DNA of 64,000 bases from Bradyrhizobium sp. SSBR45G. GTDB taxonomy: Bacteria > Pseudomonadota > Alphaproteobacteria > Rhizobiales > Xanthobacteraceae. Numbering within the stretch: position 1 is the stretch's first letter; every line of letters begins with the position of its first letter. The stretch spans positions 1 to 64,000 of the forward strand of contig NZ_BSCT01000033.1 in assembly GCF_030159255.1 (NCBI RefSeq), in the 5' to 3' direction. This document shows, in pieces, positions 56,258 to 64,000 of this stretch. The notes below the pieces were generated by a model. The model saw only the letters and a program-made list of their open reading frames with translations. It did not search any database and had not been told where the DNA came from. The position numbers were made by a program, and so were the translations under genes.

Positions 56258-57871
56258 TTACTGCACCTTCGGTAGGACCTCGAACTGGTGGAACGGGGGC
56301 GGCGACGACAGCGTCCATTCCAGCGTGGTCGCGCCCGGTCCCCACGGATTATTCGCGGCCTGCTGCTTGCGCACGAAGGCCTCGACCACGCCGTAGATGA
56401 AGATCAGCACGCCGAAGGCCGAGATGTAGGAGCCGATCGACGACACCAGGTTCCAGCCGGCATAGGCATCGGGATAGTCGATGTAGCGGCGCGGCATGCC
56501 CGACAGGCCGAGGAAGTGCTGCGGGAAGAACACCAGATTCACGCCGACGAAGGTGACCCAGAAGTGCAGCTTGGCGACGCCCTCATTGTACATGTAGCCG
56601 AACATCTTCGGGAACCAGTAGTACCAGCCGGCGAAGATCGCGAACACGGCGCCGAGCGACAGCACGTAGTGGAAGTGCGCGACGACGTAGTACGTGTCCT
56701 GCAGCACGCGGTCGACGCCGGCATTCGCCAGCACGACGCCGGTGACGCCGCCGACCGTGAACAGGAAGATGAAGCCCACGGCCCAGATCATCGGAGCGCG
56801 GAACTCGATCGAGCCGCCCCACATCGTGGCGATCCAGGAGAAGATCTTCACGCCGGTCGGCACCGCGATCACCATCGTGGCGGCGACGAAATAGGCCTGC
56901 GTCGCCGAGGACATGCCGACCGTGTACATGTGGTGCGCCCACACTACGAAGCCGATGCCGCCGATCGCGACCATGGCGTAGGCCATGCCGAGATAGCCGA
57001 ACACCGGCTTGCGCGAGAAGGTGGAGACGATCTGGCTGATCATGCCGAAGCCGGGCAGGATCAGGATGTACACTTCGGGGTGACCGAAGAACCAGAACAA
57101 ATGCTGGAACAGCACCGGGTCGCCGCCGCCGGCCGCATCGAAGAAGGTGGTGCCGAAATTGCGGTCGGTCAGCATCATCGTGATCGCGCCGGCCAGCACC
57201 GGCAGCGACAGCAGCAGCAGGAACACCGTCACCAGCACCGACCACACGAACAGCGGCATCTTGTGCAGGGTCATGCCCGGCGCGCGCATGTTGAAGATCG
57301 TGGTGATGAAGTTGATCGAGCCGAGGATCGACGACGCACCAGCCAGATGCAGCGACAGGATCGCGAAATCGACCGCGGGGCCCGGATGGCCCGATGTCGA
57401 CAGCGGCACATACATCGTCCAGCCGGCGCCGACGCCGTTGGCACCGGCCTCGCCCTCGACGAAGGTCGACGTCAGGAGCAGCGCGAACGAGGCCGGCAGC
57501 AGCCAGAACGAGATGTTGTTCATGCGCGGGAACGCCATGTCCGGCGCCCCGATCATCAACGGCACCATCCAGTTGCCGAAGCCGCCGATCATCGCCGGCA
57601 TCACCATGAAGAAAATCATGATCAGGCCGTGGCTGGTGACGAACACGTTGTAGGTGTGACTCTCGTGGAAGAGCTGCACGCCCGGATACATCAGCTCGAT
57701 GCGGATCGCGACCGACATCGCGCCGCCGATCAGGCCGGCGAACACGGCGAAGATCAGATACATCGTGCCGATGTCTTTGTGGTTGGTCGAATACAGCCAG
57801 CGCCGCCACCCGGTTGGATGGTCGTGCGCATGATCGTCATGGCCGGTGTGTGTCGCTACGTTCGTCGCCAT
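56258..57871 (-). CDS. coxA: Cytochrome c oxidase subunit I
   Basis: The 537-residue, 12-helix catalytic subunit of aa3 oxidase carries heme a, heme a3 and CuB. Key segments are TSHGLIMIFFMVMPAMIGGF with a heme ligand His, HLFWFFGHPEVYILILPGFG with the His-Tyr crosslink pair, VWAHHMYTVGMSSATQAYFV with paired CuB His, and YYVVAHFHYVLSLGAVFAIF with the heme His residues. The N-terminus MATNVATHTGHDDHAHDHPT is His-rich. It follows coxB after 68 bp. Confidence 0.98.
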   Translation of the reverse strand: MATNVATHTGHDDHAHDHPTGWRRWLYSTNHKDIGTMYLIFAVFAGLIGGAMSVAIRIELMYPGVQLFHESHTYNVFVTSHGLIMIFFMVMPAMIGGFGNWMVPLMIGAPDMAFPRMNNISFWLLPASFALLLTSTFVEGEAGANGVGAGWTMYVPLSTSGHPGPAVDFAILSLHLAGASSILGSINFITTIFNMRAPGMTLHKMPLFVWSVLVTVFLLLLSLPVLAGAITMMLTDRNFGTTFFDAAGGGDPVLFQHLFWFFGHPEVYILILPGFGMISQIVSTFSRKPVFGYLGMAYAMVAIGGIGFVVWAHHMYTVGMSSATQAYFVAATMVIAVPTGVKIFSWIATMWGGSIEFRAPMIWAVGFIFLFTVGGVTGVVLANAGVDRVLQDTYYVVAHFHYVLSLGAVFAIFAGWYYWFPKMFGYMYNEGVAKLHFWVTFVGVNLVFFPQHFLGLSGMPRRYIDYPDAYAGWNLVSSIGSYISAFGVLIFIYGVVEAFVRKQQAANNPWGPGATTLEWTLSSPPPFHQFEVLPKVQ

Positions 57872-57939
57872 TGTCCAATCCTCAGTGTCCCCGGTGGGCC
57901 GCCAGAGGCGGCCTCAATTTCGCGTTACGTCCCCGCCGA

Positions 57940-58779
57940 TTACTGCGACACGCCCGCAGCGGACGCGTAGGTCGAGGTCGGTGCGCTGGCGTACTTCTTC
58001 TTGGCGTCCTCGATCCAGGCGGTGAACTCCTGGTCGCTGACGACGCGCACCGCGATCGGCATGTAGGCGTGGTCCTTGCCGCACAGCTCCGAGCACTGGC
58101 CGTAATACATGCCGACCTTGGTCGCCTTGAACCAGGTCTCGTTGAGGCGGCCGGGGATGGCGTCGACCTTGATGCCGAACGACGGCACCGCGAACGAATG
58201 GATGACGTCGGCACCGGTGGTCTGGACGCGAATCACCTTGTTGACCGGCACGACCATCTCATTGTCGACCGCGAGCAGACGCGGCTTCTTGTCCTGCGCC
58301 ATCAGCGAGTCGAACTCGAACTTGCCGTTATCAGGATAGGCGTAGCTCCAGTACCACTGCTTGCCGGTCGCCTTGATCGTCAGATCGGCGTTCGGAACGT
58401 CGAGTTCGAGGAACAGGAGACGGAACGACGGCACCGCGATGGTGACCAGGATCAGCACCGGGATCAGCGTCCACGCCACCTCGAGCAGCGTGTTGTGCGT
58501 GGTCTGCGACGGCACCGGGTTGGCGCGCGCGTTGAACTTGACGACCACTGCGACGAGCAGCGCCAGCACGAACAGCGTGATGATGGTGATGATCGCCAGC
58601 AGCAATCCGTGGAACCAGGTGATGTTCTCCATCACCGGCGTCGCGGCTTCCTGCAGCTTGTATTCCCATGGCGCCGGCTGCCCCGTCTCGGCAAACGCCG
58701 AACCACCCGACACGAGCGTCATGCCCGTTGCGGCCAACCCCAGCAAGCAGGCGCTCAATTGGCCTTTCGACATCTTCAT
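57940..58779 (-). CDS. coxB: Cytochrome c oxidase subunit II
   Basis: This 279-residue subunit accepts electrons from cytochrome c. A signal-like N-terminal helix (ACLLGLAATGMTLVSGGSAF) and two membrane helices are followed by the periplasmic cupredoxin domain. The CuA ligands sit in DVIHSFAVPSFG (His) and MYYGQCSELCGKDHAYMPI (Cys, Glu carbonyl, Cys, His, Met), and the aromatic electron-entry patch is GKQWYWSYAYPD. It is the first gene of the oxidase cluster; the promoter should lie in the 58780-58970 AT-richer region. Confidence 0.98.
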   Translation of the reverse strand: MKMSKGQLSACLLGLAATGMTLVSGGSAFAETGQPAPWEYKLQEAATPVMENITWFHGLLLAIITIITLFVLALLVAVVVKFNARANPVPSQTTHNTLLEVAWTLIPVLILVTIAVPSFRLLFLELDVPNADLTIKATGKQWYWSYAYPDNGKFEFDSLMAQDKKPRLLAVDNEMVVPVNKVIRVQTTGADVIHSFAVPSFGIKVDAIPGRLNETWFKATKVGMYYGQCSELCGKDHAYMPIAVRVVSDQEFTAWIEDAKKKYASAPTSTYASAAGVSQ

Positions 58780-59255
58780 GTCGTCGCGCTCCCTTCAGAA
58801 CTTTCCCCCTCGGCGCACCGCCCGATTCACGTGGCGCGCCGTCGATCCGCTCTCCTGACAATTGGCCTTCGGGCGGACGCTTGAGAAAAGCACCTTGGCC
58901 AGTTCACTGGAATGACGAAATCTTTCTTCTCAAACCATAATTCTTGACCTATCGCAATGCAGTCTTAAGCCGGATATCGCGCGCGGCGCCGTTCGTGACG
59001 GCACGTTGATTTTTCCGAGAAATTGCTGCATGCCGTGGTTTCGCGGGCAACGGGCGCTTGACAGCCGTGCGGCGCGATGTAGGCAACGGACTGCGGCCGT
59101 TTGCGCGGCTGATTCGACGGGGCGCAGCGGCCGTGCACCAGGGGTGCGGCCTTATTTCGTATCGTTTCGTGCCGTACGCTGCTGGCGCTGTCCTCATGAC
59201 GCCATCATTGCCGTATCATGGCGTCGGATGCGCAGATCACCCACAGGAAATTGTC
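58780..59255. other. Divergent gap upstream of coxB and ialB
   Basis: It contains no gene. The 58890-58970 stretch is the most AT-rich part of the gap (around CTCAAACCATAATTCTTGAC) and probably carries the cox promoter on the minus strand, although no -35/-10 pair with good spacing stands out. A small perfect inverted repeat, CCAGT-TC-ACTGG, lies near 58899-58910. No repeat of the families seen elsewhere is present. Confidence 0.45.
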
Positions 59256-59891
59256 ATGGCACCGACCCGGAGCAGGGTTTCAACGGACAGGGCAGCTGAC
59301 ATGTCGACCCCAGCTGCGAGTGACTCGCGCGGTTTGTGCCGATTCAGCGCGGTGCGTGAACGACTCACGACCAGCGCCGCTGTCATGACCCGGCTCGCAG
59401 CCGCGACGGTGCTCGCGCTGACGCTCGCGACAGCCATCGGCATGAGGCAGCCGGCGCTGGCGCAGGGCGCGGTGCGCTCGGTGCATGGCGACTGGCAGAT
59501 CCGCTGCGACACGCCGCCGGGCGCGCAGGCCGAGCAGTGCGCCCTGATTCAGAGCGTGGTCGCCGAGGACCGCTCCAATGCCGGCCTCACCGTGATCATG
59601 CTGAAGACCGCCGACCAGAAGAGCCGGCTGATGCGCGTGGTCGCACCGCTCGGCGTGCTCCTGCCCTCCGGCCTCGGCCTCAAGCTCGACAACCAGGACG
59701 TCGGCCGCGCCGGCTTCGTGCGCTGCCTGCCGAATGGCTGCGTCGCCGAGGTGGTGCTCGAGGACAAGCTGCTCGGCCAGCTGAAGACGGCGAAGACCGC
59801 GACCTTCATTATCTTCGAGACGCCGGAGGAAGGCATCGGCTTCCCGCTCAGCCTGAACGGGCTTGCCGACGGTTTCGACAAGCTACCCTGA
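59256..59891 (+). CDS. Invasion-associated locus B (IalB) family protein
   Basis: This exported protein has up to 211 residues. Its IalB core has VHGDWQIRCDTPPGAQAEQC, ALIQSVVAEDRSNAGLTVIM, and VGRAGFVRCLPNGCVAEVVL with paired Cys. The signal helix AAATVLALTLATAIGMRQPA ends at ALAQ. Three in-frame starts are possible: 59256 with AGGAAATTGTC, 59301, and 59385, which gives the shortest signal peptide but has no RBS. IalB proteins are periplasmic or envelope proteins linked to host-cell entry in Bartonella; in free-living relatives the role is unclear. Confidence 0.87.
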   Translation: MAPTRSRVSTDRAADMSTPAASDSRGLCRFSAVRERLTTSAAVMTRLAAATVLALTLATAIGMRQPALAQGAVRSVHGDWQIRCDTPPGAQAEQCALIQSVVAEDRSNAGLTVIMLKTADQKSRLMRVVAPLGVLLPSGLGLKLDNQDVGRAGFVRCLPNGCVAEVVLEDKLLGQLKTAKTATFIIFETPEEGIGFPLSLNGLADGFDKLP

Positions 59892-59987
59892 CGTCTCGAC
59901 TGATTGACATCAATTTCCGACGTCCGCTGATGTGATCAGACTGGCGTGATCGATCCGGCCCAAGTGCCGTCGCAGCCACACCGTCGC

Positions 59988-60488
59988 TCAGCGCCGCCCG
60001 TCGAGGGCCAGGGCCATCACGAGCAGCGTCTTGTCGAAGCCGTCATCACCGGCCTCCCGCGGCTGCACCGCCTTGAGCAGGAATCCTGCCTTCTGGTAGA
60101 GCCGGATCGCATTGGTGTTGCTGCGGTAAACCGTGAGCTCGACGCGCGAGAAGCCGGCCGCCTGCGCCGCCTCCAGGGCCGCGGTCATGAGGCGCCGCCC
60201 GATCCCCTGGTGTCGAAACTGCGGCAATAGGCCCATGCCGAGCACCCCGATCCGGGCATCGATTGGCCCTGATTTGGGCGTCACATCGCACCAGCCGACC
60301 ACCTCGGCGGCGGAGATTGCGACGAATTGCGGGTATCCTTCGTGGATGTTGTTCAGAATGAAGGCGCGCGTCGACTCGAGCGGCGGCGCCTGCACGAAGG
60401 ACAGATAGCGCCGTTCGCGCGCGACGCAGTCCAGCGTGCGATGAAAGCTCTCGATGTGAGCGGCCGTAATGGGAACGATCTCAACCAT
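59988..60488 (-). CDS. GNAT family N-acetyltransferase
   Basis: This 166-residue GNAT protein starts MVEIVPITAAHIESFHRTLD and has the cofactor loop GLLPQFRHQGIGRRLMTAAL. The C-terminal YRSNTNAIRLYQKAGFLLKA is typical of PhnO/RimI-type or YhhY-like enzymes. The much longer open frame upstream is antisense to tldD and is not used. It is divergent from tldD with an 84-bp gap that holds both promoters. The substrate is unknown. Confidence 0.88.
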   Translation of the reverse strand: MVEIVPITAAHIESFHRTLDCVARERRYLSFVQAPPLESTRAFILNNIHEGYPQFVAISAAEVVGWCDVTPKSGPIDARIGVLGMGLLPQFRHQGIGRRLMTAALEAAQAAGFSRVELTVYRSNTNAIRLYQKAGFLLKAVQPREAGDDGFDKTLLVMALALDGRR

Positions 60489-60572
60489 GTCCGTTCGGTA
60501 ATCATCCTGCCCCTCGCGCCCCGGCGTCAAAACAACTATCTTGGAATGAACGCTCCGACAACGGATTGACCC

Positions 60573-61997
60573 ATGACCGCTCCCACCACTTCCCTGCTCG
60601 AACGCGCCAACCTGGATCGCGATGCGGTCCGGAGCGAGGTCGCGCGCGGCCTGGCCGGCGCCGATGACGGCGAATTGTTCTTCGAATACAGCCAGACCGA
60701 GGCGCTGACCTTCGACAATGGCCGGCTCAAGCAGGCAACCTATGACACCAGCCAGGGTTTTGGCCTGCGCGCGGTGAAGGATGATGCGGTCGGCTACGCG
60801 CATTCCTCCGACGTGTCGCTGCCGGCGCTGATGCGCGCGGCCGATGCGGTCAGCGCGGTCAGGGGCGGCTATTCCGGCACGTTCGCCAGCGCGCCGCCGC
60901 ACACCAACGTCCGGCTCTATGCCGACGACAATCCGCTCGATGCGCCGGGCTTCGAGAGCAAGGTCAAGCTGCTCGGCGAGATCGACGCCTATCTGCGCGA
61001 CAAGGATCCGCGCGTGCGCCAGGTGACGGTGAGCCTCGGCGCGACCTGGCAGGTCGTGGAAATCCTGCGGCCCGACGGCGAGAGCTATCGCGACATCCGT
61101 CCGCTGGTGCGCGTCAACGTCTCCGTGGTTGCAGGCCAGGGCGATCGCCAGGAGAGCGGCAGCAAGGGCTATGGCGGCCGCGAGCCCTATGCCCGCTTCA
61201 TCGAGACCAAGGCGTGGCGCGAGGCCGCCGACGGCGCACTGCGCGAGGCGCTGGTCAATCTCGAATCTGTCCCCGCCCCCGCCGGCGAGATGGACGTCGT
61301 GCTCGGCGCCGGCTGGCCCGGCGTGATGCTGCACGAGGCGGTCGGCCATGGGCTGGAAGGCGACTTCAACCGCAAGAAGACGTCGGCCTTCGCCGGATTG
61401 ATGGGCAAGTCCGTCGCCGCCAAGGGCGTCACCGTGGTCGATGACGGCACCATGGCCTCGCGCCGCGGCTCGCTGTCGATCGACGACGAGGGCACGCCGA
61501 CCAGCCGCACCGTGCTGATCGAGGACGGCATCCTGGTCGGCTACATGCAGGACCGCCAGAACGCGCGGCTGATGAACATGGCGCCGACCGGCAATGGCCG
61601 CCGCCAGGGCTATGCGCATGTCCCGATGCCGCGCATGACCAACACCTACATGCTGCCCGGCGAGCGCGATCCCGCCGAGATCATCGCCTCCGTCAAGAAC
61701 GGCATCTACGCCGTCAATTTCGGCGGCGGCCAGGTCGACATCACCTCGGGCAAATACGTGTTTCAGTGCACTGAGGCCTACAGGATCGAGGACGGCAAGG
61801 TCGGCGCGCCGGTGAAGGGCGCGATGCTGATCGGCAACGGCCCGACGGATCTGAACCGCATCAGCATGATCGGCAACGATTTGTCGCTCGACACCGGCAT
61901 CGGCACCTGCGGCAAGAACGGCCAGGGCGTGCCGGTCGGCGTCGGACAGCCGACGCTGCGCATGGACCGCATCACTGTTGGAGGCACGGGCCGATGA
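60573..61997 (+). CDS. tldD: Metalloprotease TldD
   Basis: This 474-residue subunit of the TldD/TldE zinc protease processes small modified peptides and antitoxins. The zinc motif HExxxH is in LHEAVGHGLEGDFNRKKTSA. The N-terminal beta domain reads EYSQTEALTFDNGRLKQATY, and the C-terminal domain carries GFGGGQVDI-like NFGGGQVDITSGKYVFQCTE. TldE must be encoded elsewhere. Its stop codon overlaps the lepB start (ATGA). TldD genes near coxB are common in Rhizobiales. Confidence 0.96.
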   Translation: MTAPTTSLLERANLDRDAVRSEVARGLAGADDGELFFEYSQTEALTFDNGRLKQATYDTSQGFGLRAVKDDAVGYAHSSDVSLPALMRAADAVSAVRGGYSGTFASAPPHTNVRLYADDNPLDAPGFESKVKLLGEIDAYLRDKDPRVRQVTVSLGATWQVVEILRPDGESYRDIRPLVRVNVSVVAGQGDRQESGSKGYGGREPYARFIETKAWREAADGALREALVNLESVPAPAGEMDVVLGAGWPGVMLHEAVGHGLEGDFNRKKTSAFAGLMGKSVAAKGVTVVDDGTMASRRGSLSIDDEGTPTSRTVLIEDGILVGYMQDRQNARLMNMAPTGNGRRQGYAHVPMPRMTNTYMLPGERDPAEIIASVKNGIYAVNFGGGQVDITSGKYVFQCTEAYRIEDGKVGAPVKGAMLIGNGPTDLNRISMIGNDLSLDTGIGTCGKNGQGVPVGVGQPTLRMDRITVGGTGR

Positions 61998-62785
61998 GCC
62001 TCGAGAAGACGTCTACGAGCAAGATCCGGACGAAAGCCCCGCTGAAGGAAACGACGTGGGGCGGGCAGATCGTGCAACTCCTCGCCGTCGTCGGGGTCGT
62101 ATTCCTCGCCAAGGGCGCGATCGCCGAGCCGTTCTACGTGCCGTCGGGCTCGATGGAGCCGACCCTGCTGATCGGCGACGCGCTGCTGGCGTCGAAATTC
62201 CCCTATGGCTACGGCACATCGTCGCTGCCGATGCAGATCACGCTGCCGGAGACGGGACGGCTGTTCGGCGAGACGCCGAAGCGCGGCGACGTCGTCGTGT
62301 TCCGCTGGCCGGGCGACACCTCGCAGGCCTGGGTCAAGCGCGTCGTCGGCCTGCCGGGCGATCGCATCCAGATGCGCCAGGGCCAGCTCTACATCAACGG
62401 CGAGGCCGCCGCGCTCAAGCCGGATGGCATCGGCGACGCCGAGGACGACAGCGGCCGCAACGAGCCGGCCTATCGCTATGTCGAGACATTGCCGAACGGC
62501 GTGTCGCATCTGATCTTCAAGATGCGCGACAACGGCCGCCTGGACAACACGCCGGAAGTGGCCGTGCCACCGGGCAAGCTGTTCGTGCTCGGCGACAACC
62601 GAGACAACTCCGCCGACAGCCGCGTGTCCCTGCGCGACGGCGGTGTCGGCCTGCTGCCGATCGACAATCTGGTCGGTCGCGCCGATGCGGTGGTCGGCTC
62701 CTGGGATCTCGGCTTCAAGAACCAGCCGGTCTGGGCCTGGCTGTCGGGTTTCCGGCTCGACCGCTTCTTCACCGCGGTGCGCTGA
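61994..62785 (+). CDS. lepB: Signal peptidase I
   Basis: This 263-residue inner membrane peptidase removes signal peptides. It has one N-terminal helix (IVQLLAVVGVVFLAKGAIAE), the catalytic Ser53 in YVPSGSMEPTLLIGD, the general-base Lys in AWVKRVVGLPGDRIQMRQGQ, and the box E motif LFVLGDNRDNSADSR. It is translationally coupled to tldD. Whether this is the only LepB of the genome cannot be judged from the window. Confidence 0.95.
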   Translation: MSLEKTSTSKIRTKAPLKETTWGGQIVQLLAVVGVVFLAKGAIAEPFYVPSGSMEPTLLIGDALLASKFPYGYGTSSLPMQITLPETGRLFGETPKRGDVVVFRWPGDTSQAWVKRVVGLPGDRIQMRQGQLYINGEAAALKPDGIGDAEDDSGRNEPAYRYVETLPNGVSHLIFKMRDNGRLDNTPEVAVPPGKLFVLGDNRDNSADSRVSLRDGGVGLLPIDNLVGRADAVVGSWDLGFKNQPVWAWLSGFRLDRFFTAVR

Positions 62786-62798
62786 ACGGGCGGGCCTC

Positions 62799-63137
62799 GT
62801 GACCTTCGACGATGTCAGGGCAATCGCGCTGGCATGGCCGGAGGTCGAGGACGGCACGTCCTACGGCACGCTTGCGCTGAAGGTGCGCAAGAAGATGCTG
62901 GCGCGGCTGAAGGAGGACGGGGACAGCCTCGTGCTGCCCGGCGTGCCGCCGGACGAACGCGCAATGCTGGTCGAGAGCCGGCCGAAGCTGTTCTATTTCA
63001 CTGATCATTATCTCGATTATCCGATCGTGCTGCTGCGCCTGTCGCAGGCGCAGCGCGCCGACGTCGAGCCGCTGTTGCGCCGGCAATGGCAGGCGCTGGC
63101 GTCGAAGAAGGCGCTCGCCACGGTGGATCGCGGCTGA
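62799..63137 (+). CDS. MmcQ/YjbR family protein
   Basis: This 112-residue protein has the MmcQ/YjbR fold (DUF419): MTFDDVRAIALAWPEVEDGT, SYGTLALKVRKKMLARLKED, YFTDHYLDYPIVLLRLSQAQ. The GTG start is chosen because the frame upstream lies inside lepB; it lies 13 bp after the lepB stop, so tldD-lepB-mmcQ may form one operon. Despite the name, DNA binding is not firmly established. It contains LARLKEDGDSLVLPGVPPDE, consistent with family structure. Confidence 0.85.
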   Translation: MTFDDVRAIALAWPEVEDGTSYGTLALKVRKKMLARLKEDGDSLVLPGVPPDERAMLVESRPKLFYFTDHYLDYPIVLLRLSQAQRADVEPLLRRQWQALASKKALATVDRG

Positions 63138-63199
63138 AGCCGGCTGCGCGCCGCCCTCATCTCATGTATTGAACGTGTCGACGGCACCCATGTTTCCTG

Positions 63200-63784
63200 A
63201 TGCCATCGACCGCCATGACCGAAGACGAGTTTATCGCAGCCGCGCTGCGCAATCCCATCAACACGGCCATCATTCGTGTGCTGCGGGAAACGGCCTTGCC
63301 TGATGCGTGGCTCGTCTCCGGCTGCCTGGTTCAGACCGTCTGGAACATCCGCACCGGCCGTCCCGTCGACCACGGCATTCTCGACTACGATGTCTTCTAC
63401 TCCGATCCCGACACATCCTGGGAGGCAGAGGACGCCGTCATCAAACGCGTCGCGTCGCAGCTTGCGGGTATCGATGCCAAGGTCGAAGTGCGCAACCAAG
63501 CCCGCGTCCATCTGTGGTATCCCGCCAAGCACGGCCGCCCCTACCCGCCGTTGAGGCGATCGACCGACGGCATCGATCGCTTTCTCACAGCGAACACGCA
63601 GGTCGGCCTCCGGCCCGTTGCCGATGGGTACGAGCTCTATGCGCCCAAGGGTCTCGCCGACATCGCGCAGATGATCGTGCGACCGAACCATACGGCCAAC
63701 TTTTCGGCGGCGAACTACGCGGCCAAGGCGACGCGCTGGAAGGCGCTATGGCCGGAGATCAAGGTGATCGCTGCTGAGGCGTGA
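63200..63784 (+). CDS. Nucleotidyltransferase-like protein (DUF925/NTP_transf_6 type)
   Basis: This 194-residue protein has ALPDAWLVSGCLVQTVWNIR, the acidic loop DHGILDYDVFYSDPDTSWEA, and VEVRNQARVHLWYPAKHG, all of which match the family of uncharacterised nucleotidyltransferase-like proteins. The expected GG-x9-D-x-D core is modified to SGC...DYD. The ATG at 63200 or the one five codons later (MTEDEF) may start it; neither has a strong RBS. The target is unknown. Confidence 0.82.
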   Translation: MPSTAMTEDEFIAAALRNPINTAIIRVLRETALPDAWLVSGCLVQTVWNIRTGRPVDHGILDYDVFYSDPDTSWEAEDAVIKRVASQLAGIDAKVEVRNQARVHLWYPAKHGRPYPPLRRSTDGIDRFLTANTQVGLRPVADGYELYAPKGLADIAQMIVRPNHTANFSAANYAAKATRWKALWPEIKVIAAEA

Positions 63785-63823
63785 GCGCGACTGGAGAGAA
63801 TGAGAAGCACAACTCGCTCATCC

Positions 63824-63924
63824 CGTCATTCCGGGGCGCGCGCAGCGCGAGCCCGGAATCCATAACCACCATCGTGAGTATGGATTCCGGGCTCGTGCCG
63901 CTACGCGTCACGCCCCGGAATGAC
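63824..63924. repeat. Dispersed palindromic repeat, family A (copy 3)
   Basis: CGTCATTCCGGGGC and GCCCCGGAATGAC ends flank GAGCCCGGAATCCATA, a centre ACCACCATCGTGAG and TATGGATTCCGGGCTC. The right half carries a short extra GTGCCGCTACGCGTCAC. It is 101 bp long and lies 40 bases after the nucleotidyltransferase gene. After it the window ends without a further recognisable gene. Confidence 0.85.
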
Positions 63925-64000
63925 ACTGAGTATGGTGCGCCAACGGTGCACGTCGCTTCAACGGTTATGATGGACAGCCTGCTCGCCAGCGAGGGCAAGG

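Noticed and set aside
53546..56275. A 909-codon open frame on the plus strand across coxC, ctaG, coxF and ctaB
   Set aside because: It is antisense to well-recognised oxidase genes, rich in Arg/His/Gln/Asp as expected from the opposite strand of GC-rich codons, and has no RBS or domain.

Overview
The window is high-GC alphaproteobacterial DNA, most likely from the Bradyrhizobium/Rhodopseudomonas group of the Nitrobacteraceae. This is inferred from gene content and order: an aa3-type cytochrome oxidase cluster in the order coxB-coxA-ctaB-coxF-ctaG-coxC-DUF983-SURF1, a split F0 operon with both b and b' subunits, the C4-pathway 5-aminolevulinate synthase HemA, an Omp25/RopB-like porin, IalB, and many short palindromic intergenic repeats. 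I see no rRNA, tRNA, CRISPR array, prophage or intact insertion sequence.

Layout. 0-10 kb is catabolic: a Rieske oxygenase divergent from an IclR regulator, an alpha/beta hydrolase with a zinc-ribbon protein, and a TetR regulator divergent from a three-subunit PaoABC-type molybdenum aldehyde oxidoreductase. 10-18 kb holds three chemoreceptors (one with a C-terminal PilZ domain), a porin and a small conserved protein. 18-24 kb has an MBL-fold hydrolase, hemA and a very large transporter-like hybrid histidine kinase. 24-33 kb is mixed: a 53-residue membrane protein, rpiB, a secreted hydrolase, a PadR/HAAS/GIN three-gene module, acetyltransferase and hypothetical genes, a beta-lactamase-fold hydrolase and a GntR-slipin pair. 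33-39 kb has a repeat-filled gap, a NarL-type response regulator, an MHS-family transporter, YjbQ and a DsbA-fold isomerase. 39-42 kb is the F0 operon atpI-B-E-F2-F1, with a good promoter and terminator. 42-46 kb is thrC-M16 peptidase-rimJ. 46-52 kb is an accessory block that starts with a 1.5 kb array of four repeat families and continues with small enzymes (YbjQ, barstar-like, PhzF, FMN reductase, and a MerR-controlled carboxymuconolactone decarboxylase-like gene). 52-59 kb is the cytochrome c oxidase cluster. 59-64 kb has ialB, a GNAT gene, tldD-lepB, an MmcQ/YjbR gene and a nucleotidyltransferase-like gene.

Working together. The F0 ATP synthase, cytochrome oxidase with its heme A and copper assembly factors, and hemA (the first step of heme synthesis) together form a respiratory core. 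Around it lie regulator-target pairs with readable control sites: a TetR palindrome in the spacer of the pao promoter, a MerR promoter with a 19-bp spacer, TGTTCG palindromes between the IclR regulator and the Rieske oxygenase, and 17-bp-spaced direct repeats before padR. At least six families of short inverted repeats occupy most of the longer gaps, and one copy supplies the last codons and stop of a protein-coding gene.
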